DNA of 50,980 nucleotides from an uncultured Actinomycetes bacterium. Its GTDB lineage: Bacteria; Actinomycetota; Actinomycetes; Nanopelagicales; Nanopelagicaceae. Of this stretch, positions 24,916-33,720 are shown one piece after another. How positions within the stretch are numbered: the stretch's first letter is position 1; every line of letters starts with the position of its first letter. The DNA is taken from the NCBI GenBank assembly GCA_903891755.1, contig CAITFY010000074.1, positions 1 through 50,980 of the forward strand, read 5' to 3'. The notes below the pieces were generated by a model. That model saw only the letters and a program-made list of their open reading frames with translations, searched no databases and was not told the origin of the DNA. A program made the position numbers and the translations under genes.

Positions 24916-26346
24916 GTGGATATGCAGTTAAAGACGGATCTATTTATCAATGGTCAGTGGGTAAAGGGCGCTGGAGTTCTTCCTGTAATGAACCCAAGCA
25001 CTGGAACTCTGATCGCAGAAATTTCAACGGCAGATCAAGAACAATGCGATGCTGCAATAACAGCTGCGCACGACGCCTTTCCTGCATGGGCTAGAACACC
25101 CTCACGAGTCCGCTCAGAAATATTGCGTAAAGCATTCGAAATTATGACGGCAGAGTCTGATCAGATTGCCCGAATCATTTCAATGGAGAATGGCAAGACC
25201 TTTACGGATGCTAAGGGTGAGGTTAGTTATGCTGCCGAATTTTTCCGTTGGTTTGCAGAGGAGGCAGTTCGCACCCCTGGAGATTTTCGCCACTCACCAA
25301 GTGGTGATAAGCGAATTTTAGTTACACATCAACCAATAGGTGTTTCCCTACTCATAACTCCATGGAATTTTCCAGCAGCTATGGCAACTCGGAAAATTGG
25401 ACCGGCTCTTGCAGCGGGTTGTACCGTAATTTTGAAGGCAGCTTCAGAGACCCCTTTAACCGCAATTTGGATCGTTGACATCATGCACCGCGCTGGAGTT
25501 CCAGCAGGAGTTGTTAACTTTCTGATGCCAGAGAAGACGGGGTCAATGATCTCGCGAATGATGCACGATCCTCGGGTTCGCAATGTTTCGTTTACTGGTT
25601 CAACCGAGGTTGGACGGATCTTGATTAAGGAATCGGCCGATCTTGTACTTCGCACTTCGCTAGAACTGGGCGGAAATGCGCCATTTGTAGTTCTAGATGA
25701 TGCTGACATTGACGAAGCCGTTAAAGGCGCAATGGTGGCAAAGATGCGAAACGGTGGAGCGGCTTGCACTGCCGCAAATCGATTCTATGTTGCTAAGTCG
25801 GTGGCTTCGGAATTCACAACTAAATTTACGCGAGCAATGGCTGATCTAAAGATGGCAGATGGCTTAACTGAGGGTGCTCAGCTTGGTGCTAGTGTCTCAA
25901 TTCGCGAACGCGACAAGATTGCAGAACTAGTAAGTACATCTATATCAGCAGGCGGTGAATTACATCTTGGTGGAACAACCCCTGAAGGAGCCGGCGCTTT
26001 CTACCCGGCAACCGTCCTTACTGTCACAAAAGAGAATCCGATTTTGCAGCTGGAAGTATTTGGCCCAGTAGCTCCAATCGTTACCTTCGATAGCGATGCC
26101 GAAGCGATTGCCCTAGCAAACAGCACGGAGTATGGATTAATTGCATACGTTTACTCATCGGATCTCAAACGTGCGATCAGAACCGCAGAGGCGCTTGAGG
26201 CAGGAATGATTGCTATTAACCGTGGTGTAGTTTCAGACCCCGCAGCTCCATTTGGAGGGGTAAAGCAATCTGGGCTGGGCCGTGAAGGAGGTTTCGCGGG
26301 AATTCACGAGTTCTTAGAGACCAAGTACATCGGAGTAGAGATTTAA
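24916..26346 (+). CDS. NAD(P)-dependent aldehyde dehydrogenase (succinate-semialdehyde type)
   Basis: The 476-residue enzyme oxidises an aldehyde to an acid. It has TPWNFPAAMATRKIGPALAAG, cofactor segment FTGSTEVGRIL, general base E250 (LELGGNAPFVV) and nucleophile C284 (GGAACTAANRF), spaced 34 residues apart as in the family. Overall similarity is to GabD-like succinate or related semialdehyde dehydrogenases. An upstream TTG (24898) gives a longer frame, but the GTG at 24916 has AGGGGA seven bases before it; ATG 24922 is a further option. It closes the LacI-controlled operon and may oxidise the product of the beta-hydroxyacid dehydrogenase. Confidence 0.9.
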   Translation: MDMQLKTDLFINGQWVKGAGVLPVMNPSTGTLIAEISTADQEQCDAAITAAHDAFPAWARTPSRVRSEILRKAFEIMTAESDQIARIISMENGKTFTDAKGEVSYAAEFFRWFAEEAVRTPGDFRHSPSGDKRILVTHQPIGVSLLITPWNFPAAMATRKIGPALAAGCTVILKAASETPLTAIWIVDIMHRAGVPAGVVNFLMPEKTGSMISRMMHDPRVRNVSFTGSTEVGRILIKESADLVLRTSLELGGNAPFVVLDDADIDEAVKGAMVAKMRNGGAACTAANRFYVAKSVASEFTTKFTRAMADLKMADGLTEGAQLGASVSIRERDKIAELVSTSISAGGELHLGGTTPEGAGAFYPATVLTVTKENPILQLEVFGPVAPIVTFDSDAEAIALANSTEYGLIAYVYSSDLKRAIRTAEALEAGMIAINRGVVSDPAAPFGGVKQSGLGREGGFAGIHEFLETKYIGVEI

Positions 26347-26410
26347 TTTAGAAAAATTAGCACTCTTTGAAGGGGTAGGCTTTTAGGAAATCAAATAATA
26401 GGAGCCCTGC

Positions 26411-28147
26411 TTGCTTACTAAGATTCTGAAGAGATACCTGCGCCCTTACAAGAGGCAGGTCTACCTCATCATTTTGATGCTCTTAATCCAAGCAATCGCC
26501 AGCTTGTACCTGCCAAACCTCAACGCCGATCTCATCAACAACGGAGTAGCAAAGGGCAACATTGGTTACATCTGGCATATCGGAGAAATCATGTTGGCTT
26601 CCAGCGCCTTGGTTATGGGTGCCTCGATACTCCTTGCCTTCTTAGCGGCGAGAGTCGCGATGGCCTTTGGTCGAGATCTCCGCTCAGCAGTATTTGTTGC
26701 GGTGGAAGGATTTTCTGCCCGCGAATTGAGCAAATTTGGAGCCCCATCACTTATTACTCGAAACACAAATGATGTGCAGCAGGTACAACTCGTTCTCTTC
26801 ATGGGTTTCACGATGATGATTGGAGCACCAATCACCGGAATTGGCGCGATTATTATGGCGCTGCGTTCTAACCTCAAGCTATCTTCTTTATTGCTTGTCG
26901 TACTACCAATCATGTCCCTTTTGATAATTCTTCTCTTGCGAAGAATCGTCCCAGCATTCCGAGTCATGCAGGTAAAGATTGATCGAATTAATTTAGTGCT
27001 CCGCGAACAGATTTCTGGCGTTCGAGTAATTCGTGCCTTTGTTAAGACCCGCCAAGAAGAATCTCGATTCGAAGAGGCTTCTTTAGATCTCATGCGGTCA
27101 CAACTTCACGTAACTAGAACCTTTGCTGTTATGTTCCCAGCGTTATCAATGATCTTGAATCTTTCGTCGGTAGCCGTTATCTGGTTCGGTGCAAAACTCA
27201 TCGATTCCGGAAATCTACAAATCGGAAATATGACGGCATTTCTCAGCTACATCATGTTGATACTGAGTAGCGTCATGATGGCTATCTTTATGTCACTTCA
27301 AATTCCAAGGGCGGCAGCTTGTGCAGAGCGCATCCAAGAAGTGCTAGATACAAAATCATCGGTTGTTGAAAGTTTAAATCCTCAAGTTCCATTAATTCGC
27401 CAAGGAGTCATTGAATTTGTCGGTGCTGAATTCCGTTATCCGGGAGCTGAACATCCGATCTTGTCCGACATCTCATTTACCGCAAAACCAGGCCAATTCA
27501 CGGCAATTATTGGATCTACGGGATCTGGCAAAACAACACTTTTGAACCTTATTCCGCGTTTTATAGATGTTACCGGCGGCGAAGTTTTACTAGATGGCAT
27601 CGATGTTCGCAATCAATCGCTAGAAGCACTCTGGTCAGAACTTGGTCTAGTTCCACAACGCTCATTCCTCTTTGGTGGAACCGTTGCGCAGAATTTACGA
27701 TATGGAAAATCTGATGCCACAGACGAAGAGCTTTGGAATGCACTAGAGATCGCGCAAGCTCGCGATTTCATCGATGAATTGCCAGAGAAGTTAGAAGCTA
27801 GAGTCGCCCAAGGTGGCACCAATTTTTCAGGTGGACAGCGTCAGCGCCTCTCAATTGCGCGAGCACTTGTAAAAAAGCCCCAGGTTCTTATCTTTGATGA
27901 TTCGTTTAGCGCATTGGATTACACAACAGATTCCAAACTTCGTTCGGCACTTCACGAAGTAATGGGTCACACGACCATGATTGTGGTGGCGCAGCGAGTC
28001 TCGACAATTTTGAAGGCTGATCAAATTGTCGTTCTGGATCAGGGCCACGTCGTGGAAATTGGTACTCATTCGGAGTTGATGAAGAGCAGCGAGACCTATC
28101 AAGAAATTGTCTTATCTCAACTCAGTCCAGAGGAGGCAGCATCATGA
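26411..28147 (+). CDS. Heterodimeric ABC exporter, subunit with degenerate Walker B and His switch
   Basis: The 578-residue protein has six membrane segments followed by an ATPase domain: Walker A GSTGSGKTT (from G368), canonical signature FSGGQRQRLSIARAL, Walker B LIFDDSFSALD with Asp497 in place of the catalytic Glu, and Gln528 in place of the switch His (VVAQRVST). This matches the degenerate half of TM287/288-like exporters. It starts at TTG with AGGAG six bases upstream, and overlaps its partner gene by 4 bases. Exported substrate is unknown; relatives carry drugs, lipids or peptides. Confidence 0.92.
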   Translation: MLTKILKRYLRPYKRQVYLIILMLLIQAIASLYLPNLNADLINNGVAKGNIGYIWHIGEIMLASSALVMGASILLAFLAARVAMAFGRDLRSAVFVAVEGFSARELSKFGAPSLITRNTNDVQQVQLVLFMGFTMMIGAPITGIGAIIMALRSNLKLSSLLLVVLPIMSLLIILLLRRIVPAFRVMQVKIDRINLVLREQISGVRVIRAFVKTRQEESRFEEASLDLMRSQLHVTRTFAVMFPALSMILNLSSVAVIWFGAKLIDSGNLQIGNMTAFLSYIMLILSSVMMAIFMSLQIPRAAACAERIQEVLDTKSSVVESLNPQVPLIRQGVIEFVGAEFRYPGAEHPILSDISFTAKPGQFTAIIGSTGSGKTTLLNLIPRFIDVTGGEVLLDGIDVRNQSLEALWSELGLVPQRSFLFGGTVAQNLRYGKSDATDEELWNALEIAQARDFIDELPEKLEARVAQGGTNFSGGQRQRLSIARALVKKPQVLIFDDSFSALDYTTDSKLRSALHEVMGHTTMIVVAQRVSTILKADQIVVLDQGHVVEIGTHSELMKSSETYQEIVLSQLSPEEAAS

Positions 28148-30111
28148 GCCAGCGTGCACCTCAAGGTGGCCGCCCACCGATGGCTGGACAAGTCGGCCGA
28201 GGTGGTCCGATGGCGGGAATGATGGGTGGTCCGCCGCAAAAGTCTAAAGATTTCAAGGGTTCGCTACGCCGATTACTCCGTGAAGTAGGCGAAGAACGTA
28301 AATCGCTCTACGCGGTATTTGTTCTTATTACTTCTGCCGTAACTATTGGTTCACTAGGGCCAAAGATTCTTGGCCACGCCACTAATGACATTTTCTACGG
28401 ATTCCTTGGCCACAAGTTGCCTGCAGGTCTTACAAAAGCTCAAGTGGTGGCAAATTTACGCGCAAAGGGAGAGGACACTCTTGCGGATGTTGTAAATAAG
28501 AGTGGGGTAATTCCGGGTAAAGGAATTGACTTCACTGCCGTCGCACATTGGATCTTCTTAGCGATTGGTTTATATGTAATTTCATCTCTCTTCCTTTGGC
28601 TACAGCAATACTTAATGGCTGGCGTTACACAGAAGACGGTATTTAGATTGCGCCGATTAGCGGAGGAGAAGATTGGCCGCCTCCCACTCAGTTACTTCGA
28701 TAAGACTTCAAGAGGAGATTTGCTCTCTCGAGTTACAAACGATGTAGATAACATCTCAACATCAATGCAACAGGGTCTTTCTCAAATCCTGAACTCTGTC
28801 CTAACCGTGCTCTCTGTGCTCATTATGATGATCTGGATTAGCCCACTTTTGGCACTGATCTCGCTCATTGCTATTCCATTATCAATGTTTGTTTCCATTC
28901 GCATCGCGAAAGCATCTCAGAAGCAATTTATTGCGCAATGGGATTGGACTGGAAAACTCAATGGACATGTTGAAGAGATGCACACGGGCGCAGCACTAGT
29001 AAAGGTATTTGGTCGTCGGAAACAAGCGATTACAGATTTTAAAGAGCTCAACGAAAACCTCAATCAATCTTCATTCAATGCGCAATTCATGTCGGGCATC
29101 ATCATGCCTTCAACAACTTTTATCTCGAATCTAATTTATGTCGGAATATCAGTTCTGGGCGGGTACCGAGTTGCAACCGGAACGATGTCACTCGGTGACG
29201 TGCAAGCATTTATTCAGTACTCACGCCAATTTGGAATGCCACTTGCTCAGATCGCGGGATTGATGAATACCGTGCAATCAGGCGTTGCTTCTGCAGAGAG
29301 ATTGTTTGAACTTCTCGATGCGCCGGAAGAGGAACCCGATCGCGCTTCCAGCGTATCCGTTGATCGCGCCATGGGAGCAATTTCATTCAAGAGCGTCTCA
29401 TTTAGATATCAAGAAGATCAACCGCTCATCGAAAACTTCAATCTTGAAGTCTCCCCAGGTCAGAGCGTCGCGATTGTTGGCCCCACGGGTGCGGGGAAGA
29501 CCACGCTGGTAAACCTAATTATGCGTTTCTATGAGATCAATGGTGGAGTGATCACCCTTGATGGTGTGAACACCCGGGAAATAAGTCGCGATGACTTACG
29601 CCACCAATTCGGAATGGTTCTTCAAGATACCTGGTTGTTCTCCGGAACCATCCGCGAGAACATCGCCTTCGGTTCCACCAACCCGAGCTTGGATGCAGTT
29701 ATTGAGGCGGCCAAGGCAGCGAATATTGACCACTTCATCCGAGGGTTGCCAGGCGGTTATGAGTCAGAGCTAACGGATGACAACTCCACCGTTTCAAATG
29801 GAGAGCGTCAATTGCTCACCATTGCACGCGCCTTTATGGCTGACCCTGCTGTTCTCATTCTTGATGAGGCAACCTCATCAGTGGATACCCGAACTGAGGT
29901 TCTCGTCCAGCACGCCATGTCGAAGTTGCGACAAGGCCGGACCAGCTTTGTCATCGCCCACCGGCTCTCGACGATCCGCGATGCTGACACCATCCTGGTG
30001 ATGGATAAAGGTGCCTTGGTAGAGCAAGGCAATCACGAGCAATTGATGGCGGCAAAGGGCTTCTATTACGACCTTTACGCTAGCCAGTTCGCCTCAGCAG
30101 CCTCAGAGTGA
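28144..30111 (+). CDS. Heterodimeric ABC exporter, catalytic partner with degenerate signature
   Basis: The 655-residue partner has a Gly/Pro/Met-rich cytoplasmic N-terminal extension of about 37 residues (for example GGPMAGMMGGPP), then six membrane segments and an ATPase domain. Walker A GPTGAGKTT, Walker B LILDEATSSVD and His switch VIAHRLST are canonical, but the signature is VSNGERQLL (N552, E554) instead of LSGGQ. This complements the upstream subunit, so the dimer would have one active ATP site. An extra region of about 60 residues lies between the first two membrane segments (LRAKGEDTLADVVNKSGVIP), presumably extracellular. Confidence 0.92.
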   Translation: MSQRAPQGGRPPMAGQVGRGGPMAGMMGGPPQKSKDFKGSLRRLLREVGEERKSLYAVFVLITSAVTIGSLGPKILGHATNDIFYGFLGHKLPAGLTKAQVVANLRAKGEDTLADVVNKSGVIPGKGIDFTAVAHWIFLAIGLYVISSLFLWLQQYLMAGVTQKTVFRLRRLAEEKIGRLPLSYFDKTSRGDLLSRVTNDVDNISTSMQQGLSQILNSVLTVLSVLIMMIWISPLLALISLIAIPLSMFVSIRIAKASQKQFIAQWDWTGKLNGHVEEMHTGAALVKVFGRRKQAITDFKELNENLNQSSFNAQFMSGIIMPSTTFISNLIYVGISVLGGYRVATGTMSLGDVQAFIQYSRQFGMPLAQIAGLMNTVQSGVASAERLFELLDAPEEEPDRASSVSVDRAMGAISFKSVSFRYQEDQPLIENFNLEVSPGQSVAIVGPTGAGKTTLVNLIMRFYEINGGVITLDGVNTREISRDDLRHQFGMVLQDTWLFSGTIRENIAFGSTNPSLDAVIEAAKAANIDHFIRGLPGGYESELTDDNSTVSNGERQLLTIARAFMADPAVLILDEATSSVDTRTEVLVQHAMSKLRQGRTSFVIAHRLSTIRDADTILVMDKGALVEQGNHEQLMAAKGFYYDLYASQFASAASE

Positions 30112-30159
30112 CAACGGTCAAACCTTTGATTTATGTTGTAAAACTCTCGCCTTGGGCGG

Positions 30160-30187
30160 GATAGAGGCTGTAAGGTCTGCCTCTATC
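30160..30187 (+). promoter_or_regulatory. Perfect 9-bp hairpin in the leader of the amino acid permease
   Basis: GATAGAGGC (30160-30168) pairs fully with GCCTCTATC (30179-30187) around a 10-base loop. It lies 48 bases after the ABC exporter stop and 43 before the permease GTG. It has no following T run, so a role in RNA regulation, or as a weak terminator of the exporter operon, is possible. Confidence 0.5.
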
Positions 30188-30230
30188 TTGACCGCGCATC
30201 AATGGATGCTCTCTATTTGGAGGACTTTAC

Positions 30231-31727
30231 GTGGCGAATCCCGAACTAGAAGAGAACAAACCCCAAGAGAATAAGTTAGCTTCCAACGTTCTAGGTCTCT
30301 TCGAGTCCTCGATTATGGGCATCGCGGGTTCTGCTCCTGCGTATTCGATTGCGGCAACCACCGTAACTCTCGCAGTTACCGTTGGACTGTATGGACCAGG
30401 AGAGCTTCTTTACTCCGGCATCGCGATGTTTGGTGTTGTTATCGCTTTTCATTACATGGGCAAAGTTCGTCAGAACGCTGGAGCTACCTATGTATGGGTT
30501 CGTAACGCATTGCATCCAATTCTCGGATATTTAGCGGGATGGTCACTTGTTACCGCTTCAATCATTTTTGGTTTAGTTTCGACAGTTCCGGCTTCGACCG
30601 GGTTGCTCTCGCTCTTTAGCAGTAGCGAAAAAACGATTAGCAATGTTCACTGGACGACACTCGTTGGTGGACTCATCTTCGTATTTATGGTCGCGATTAT
30701 CGCTTACGGAATTGAGTTCACCGCCAAGGCTCAAGTGGTAATGACCGTTGTTGAATTGGGCTTGCTCTGGATTTTCGACATTATCGCCCTCTTGCACCAC
30801 CCTCACACCCACGCATTTAATTGGGGTTGGTTCTCCTTCAATCAAATTAAGGCCTATTCAACTCCCGATGCGGCTGCCTCTGGTGCAAATCCATTTGATC
30901 CTAAATTTGCAGTTGCTCATGGTCTAAGTGCGATTTTGATTGGCGCCGTTTCTGGCGCCTTCTTCTATTGGGGTTGGGATGTTACGGCTAATCTCAATGA
31001 AGAGACGAAGGATGGTCAGGACACAGCGGGAAGAGGCGGAATTGTAGGAATCTTCTTCGTCTTCTTTACATTCCTCTTAACTCTGATTGCAATCAACATG
31101 GTTCTAAGTGATGCAACACTTCACAACAGCAGCAGTATTCTGAGTGATTTTGCTGCGGTGCTAATTCCTGGATGGTTTGGAAAACTCATCATTGTCTCAG
31201 TTTTGCTCTCGACTGTGGCAACGATCGAGACTCAGATGATTCAAGTAACGCGAACTCTCTTCTCAATGGGACGAGATTTCACAATGCCTGGTTCATTTGG
31301 TCAAGTTCACAAGAAGTTCCGTACTCCTTTGAATGCCACCATATTTACCACAGTCTTTGTTCTTCTCTTCTTCATTGGATCACAATTCATTTCGAAGGTG
31401 AATGACATTGCACAAGCCGGCGTAGCCGCAATTGGTATCCAAATTTGCTTCTACTACGCTCTTGCTGCGATCTCTGTAATCGTTCTTTATCGCCATTACC
31501 TACTAAAGGATTTCCGCACCTTCCTTCTTGTCGGACTCTGGCCTGCACTTTCTGGTCTATTCCTTATTGCGGTTCTCTTTAAAGTCATTCCAACATTGAG
31601 TCACTTAGCTCTCTGGGTGGGCGTTGGAACTGTGGCAATCGGTGTTATTCCGATGACAATTTTCTGGAGACAGGGTTCTACTTACTTCAATAAAGTAACG
31701 AAGGAAGAACGTCGAGCAGTTCTGTAA
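30231..31727 (+). CDS. APC-superfamily amino acid permease
   Basis: The 498-residue membrane protein has about 12-14 hydrophobic segments. The first segment GIAGSAPAYSIAATTVTLAV and the motif GATYVWVRNALHPILGYLAG are typical of the APC family. The middle contains GAFFYWGWDVTANLNEET, a loop common in actinobacterial members. It imports an amino acid or amine by proton symport; the substrate cannot be named. The GTG start has GGAGG at 30219-30223, seven bases upstream. It is monocistronic, between the exporter pair and a secreted protein. Confidence 0.9.
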   Translation: MANPELEENKPQENKLASNVLGLFESSIMGIAGSAPAYSIAATTVTLAVTVGLYGPGELLYSGIAMFGVVIAFHYMGKVRQNAGATYVWVRNALHPILGYLAGWSLVTASIIFGLVSTVPASTGLLSLFSSSEKTISNVHWTTLVGGLIFVFMVAIIAYGIEFTAKAQVVMTVVELGLLWIFDIIALLHHPHTHAFNWGWFSFNQIKAYSTPDAAASGANPFDPKFAVAHGLSAILIGAVSGAFFYWGWDVTANLNEETKDGQDTAGRGGIVGIFFVFFTFLLTLIAINMVLSDATLHNSSSILSDFAAVLIPGWFGKLIIVSVLLSTVATIETQMIQVTRTLFSMGRDFTMPGSFGQVHKKFRTPLNATIFTTVFVLLFFIGSQFISKVNDIAQAGVAAIGIQICFYYALAAISVIVLYRHYLLKDFRTFLLVGLWPALSGLFLIAVLFKVIPTLSHLALWVGVGTVAIGVIPMTIFWRQGSTYFNKVTKEERRAVL

Positions 31728-31782
31728 TACATCTATCAGCTTCCCTCTGCGTGGAATCCCCACTTTGAGCGGTTAGATTCGC

Positions 31783-31788
31783 GATAAT
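31783..31788 (+). promoter_or_regulatory. -10 hexamer GATAAT, leaderless promoter
   Basis: GATAAT ends 7 bases before the GTG at 31795. No Shine-Dalgarno precedes the gene, which supports the GTG start. Confidence 0.55.
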
Positions 31789-31794
31789 GGCGGC

Positions 31795-33693
31795 GTGAGA
31801 AAGTTATTTCTAAGCGCCGCCATTGTCATGTCCGCCACCGCCTTCATCGCCTCTGAGGTGACTCCGGTAGCTGCGACGACGACCCAACTGGGATCACTCT
31901 CGATCATCCTGGTTCCCTTGGATCAGAAGACGATAACGGTGACTCCACCCGCTTCTAATTCACCAGGAGCTTGGAGCATTTCTCTGGACAACCCCGCTCT
32001 TGCCACCGTTAATGGCCTCAGCCTCACTTTGCTCACCGTTGGAAGTGGTCAGCTCACCTTCACGCAGGCGGCCAGTGGTGCTTACAACAGCGCCTCTCGT
32101 GCGACGGTATTTAGAATTACACCGGGTACTCCCGTCCTTGGCGCATGGCTGCCCATGAGCGCAGCGCTATCAACAGGCCAATACAAAATCACTCCGCCTA
32201 CCTCTACCTCATCAGGTCTTTGGACTTATACCCTCACCAACAATTTTTTTAATGGGTACCCCATCGCAAGTATCGCTGGCAATGTAGTAACTCTGTTGGA
32301 TGGCGGAACCGTGACAATCAATGCCACTCAACAAAGTACGAGTACATACTTATCTGCAAGTACTACCAACACTCTACAAATTACAGCACTTAAACCGGTG
32401 GTTGGCGCCTTCTCCGACATCACAGTTTCAGGTGACAGTGTCGGAACCTTCAACTTGAAAGCTCCAACTTCCACTTCACCTGGCCCATGGCAATTCACCT
32501 CTTCAACTCCAAGTGTTGCCTCTGTTAGCGGCACGTTGGTAACTCCAAATGGTGTTGGCACCACGATAATTACAGCCCATCAGCTTTCAATGAGTGGCTA
32601 CCAATCAACGACGCTCACAATGAACCTAACCATAACGGCGACGGCTCCAACCGTCGGCTCACTTACGCCGATCTCTTACACACTGGGTGCAATACCAAAT
32701 AACACCCTTCCAATTTCTGCTCCAACTTCGAATTCAACTGGCGCTTGGGTTTACACAGTTGCAGATCCAACTATCGCAACTGTTAATGGATCTCTGTTGG
32801 TGATTCTCAAAGCAGGAAGTACAACAGTTTCTGCAAAACAAAATCCCGCTGGTTCATTTGGATATTCAGCAACCTTGACTACGCCGCTTGTTGTCAGTCA
32901 AAAGGCAGTGATCACTCCACTTCCCAATTTGAGTCAAGTGGTAGGAGATCCTGCAATTGAAATTGCTCCACCCGTTACTCAATCGACTGGAACATGGACT
33001 CTGAGTTCAAGTGATTCAACAGTTGCTGCCGTCAATGGATTGGAGATTACAGTTGGAAATGCGGGAAGCGCAGTTATAACTCTTACTCAAGCCGCTCAAG
33101 GAACATGGCTTGCAAACTCCACCACCTTTACAGTGAGCGTAATCGGACTTGTTCCAACAATTGGTATTCTCTCGCCACTAGTTTTAACTGCCAGCGATTT
33201 ACCAACAAGCATTATTAATCCCACCTCCAATTCAAGTGGGGCATGGAGCTATACAGTTGGCAACCCTTCCATCGCAAAGATTGTTAGTGGCAAGTTAGTA
33301 CCTGTTGCTGCGGGAGTAACAACCCTTTCTGGAGTTCAGAAGCCAGCTGGTAAATACGGTCAATCAAATACCGTCAAAACAACAATAACAATCAAAGCTG
33401 CACCAGTTGTTACTCCAACGCCAACACCCACGGCTACTCCTAAACCAACAGTTACACCTACTCCATCGGTAACACCTACTCCTAAACCAACTAAGATTCC
33501 TGTAGTTCCTACCGTGACCGTGAAGGCGGTTGGAAGAACTCTTACTATTAGTGCAACAAATGGCGTAGTTGTTGCTTACATAAACGGCAAGATGGCGAAG
33601 ATCGGCAAGAACTTAGTCAAGCCGGGTAAAGATTTGGTGGTTATCGAATTTCAATCGCGCATCATTTATTCCAAAGTTTTCACTATTAAGTGA
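31795..33693 (+). CDS. Secreted protein with six Ig-like (Big-type) repeats
   Basis: The 632-residue protein has a signal peptide (about 1-27, ending VAA) and then six tandem repeats of roughly 80-90 residues (about 30-530). Each repeat carries a variant of PTSNSTGAWxYTxxxPxIAxVNG, followed by an AGSxTxxAxQ strand. A Pro/Thr-rich linker follows (about 540-572, TPTPTPTATPKPT-type), then a small beta domain of about 60 residues ending YSKVFTIK. There is no LPXTG sorting signal or C-terminal membrane segment, so it may be released or held non-covalently. The repeats suggest an adhesive or structural surface protein. Function is not known. Confidence 0.8.
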   Translation: MRKLFLSAAIVMSATAFIASEVTPVAATTTQLGSLSIILVPLDQKTITVTPPASNSPGAWSISLDNPALATVNGLSLTLLTVGSGQLTFTQAASGAYNSASRATVFRITPGTPVLGAWLPMSAALSTGQYKITPPTSTSSGLWTYTLTNNFFNGYPIASIAGNVVTLLDGGTVTINATQQSTSTYLSASTTNTLQITALKPVVGAFSDITVSGDSVGTFNLKAPTSTSPGPWQFTSSTPSVASVSGTLVTPNGVGTTIITAHQLSMSGYQSTTLTMNLTITATAPTVGSLTPISYTLGAIPNNTLPISAPTSNSTGAWVYTVADPTIATVNGSLLVILKAGSTTVSAKQNPAGSFGYSATLTTPLVVSQKAVITPLPNLSQVVGDPAIEIAPPVTQSTGTWTLSSSDSTVAAVNGLEITVGNAGSAVITLTQAAQGTWLANSTTFTVSVIGLVPTIGILSPLVLTASDLPTSIINPTSNSSGAWSYTVGNPSIAKIVSGKLVPVAAGVTTLSGVQKPAGKYGQSNTVKTTITIKAAPVVTPTPTPTATPKPTVTPTPSVTPTPKPTKIPVVPTVTVKAVGRTLTISATNGVVVAYINGKMAKIGKNLVKPGKDLVVIEFQSRIIYSKVFTIK

Positions 33694-33720
33694 AGTTAAC
33701 ACTTTGGAAATAAGTTAGAA

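Noticed and set aside
20917..26346. Standard valine or creatine degradation operon
   Set aside because: A beta-hydroxyacid dehydrogenase, E1 and aldehyde dehydrogenase recall valine breakdown, and M24 recalls creatinase, but acyl-CoA dehydrogenase, enoyl-CoA hydratase, E2 and sarcosine oxidase are absent.
33405..33495. A DNA tandem repeat (ACTCCAACG-type)
   Set aside because: It is the coding sequence of the Pro/Thr linker of the secreted protein; the repeat is explained at the protein level.
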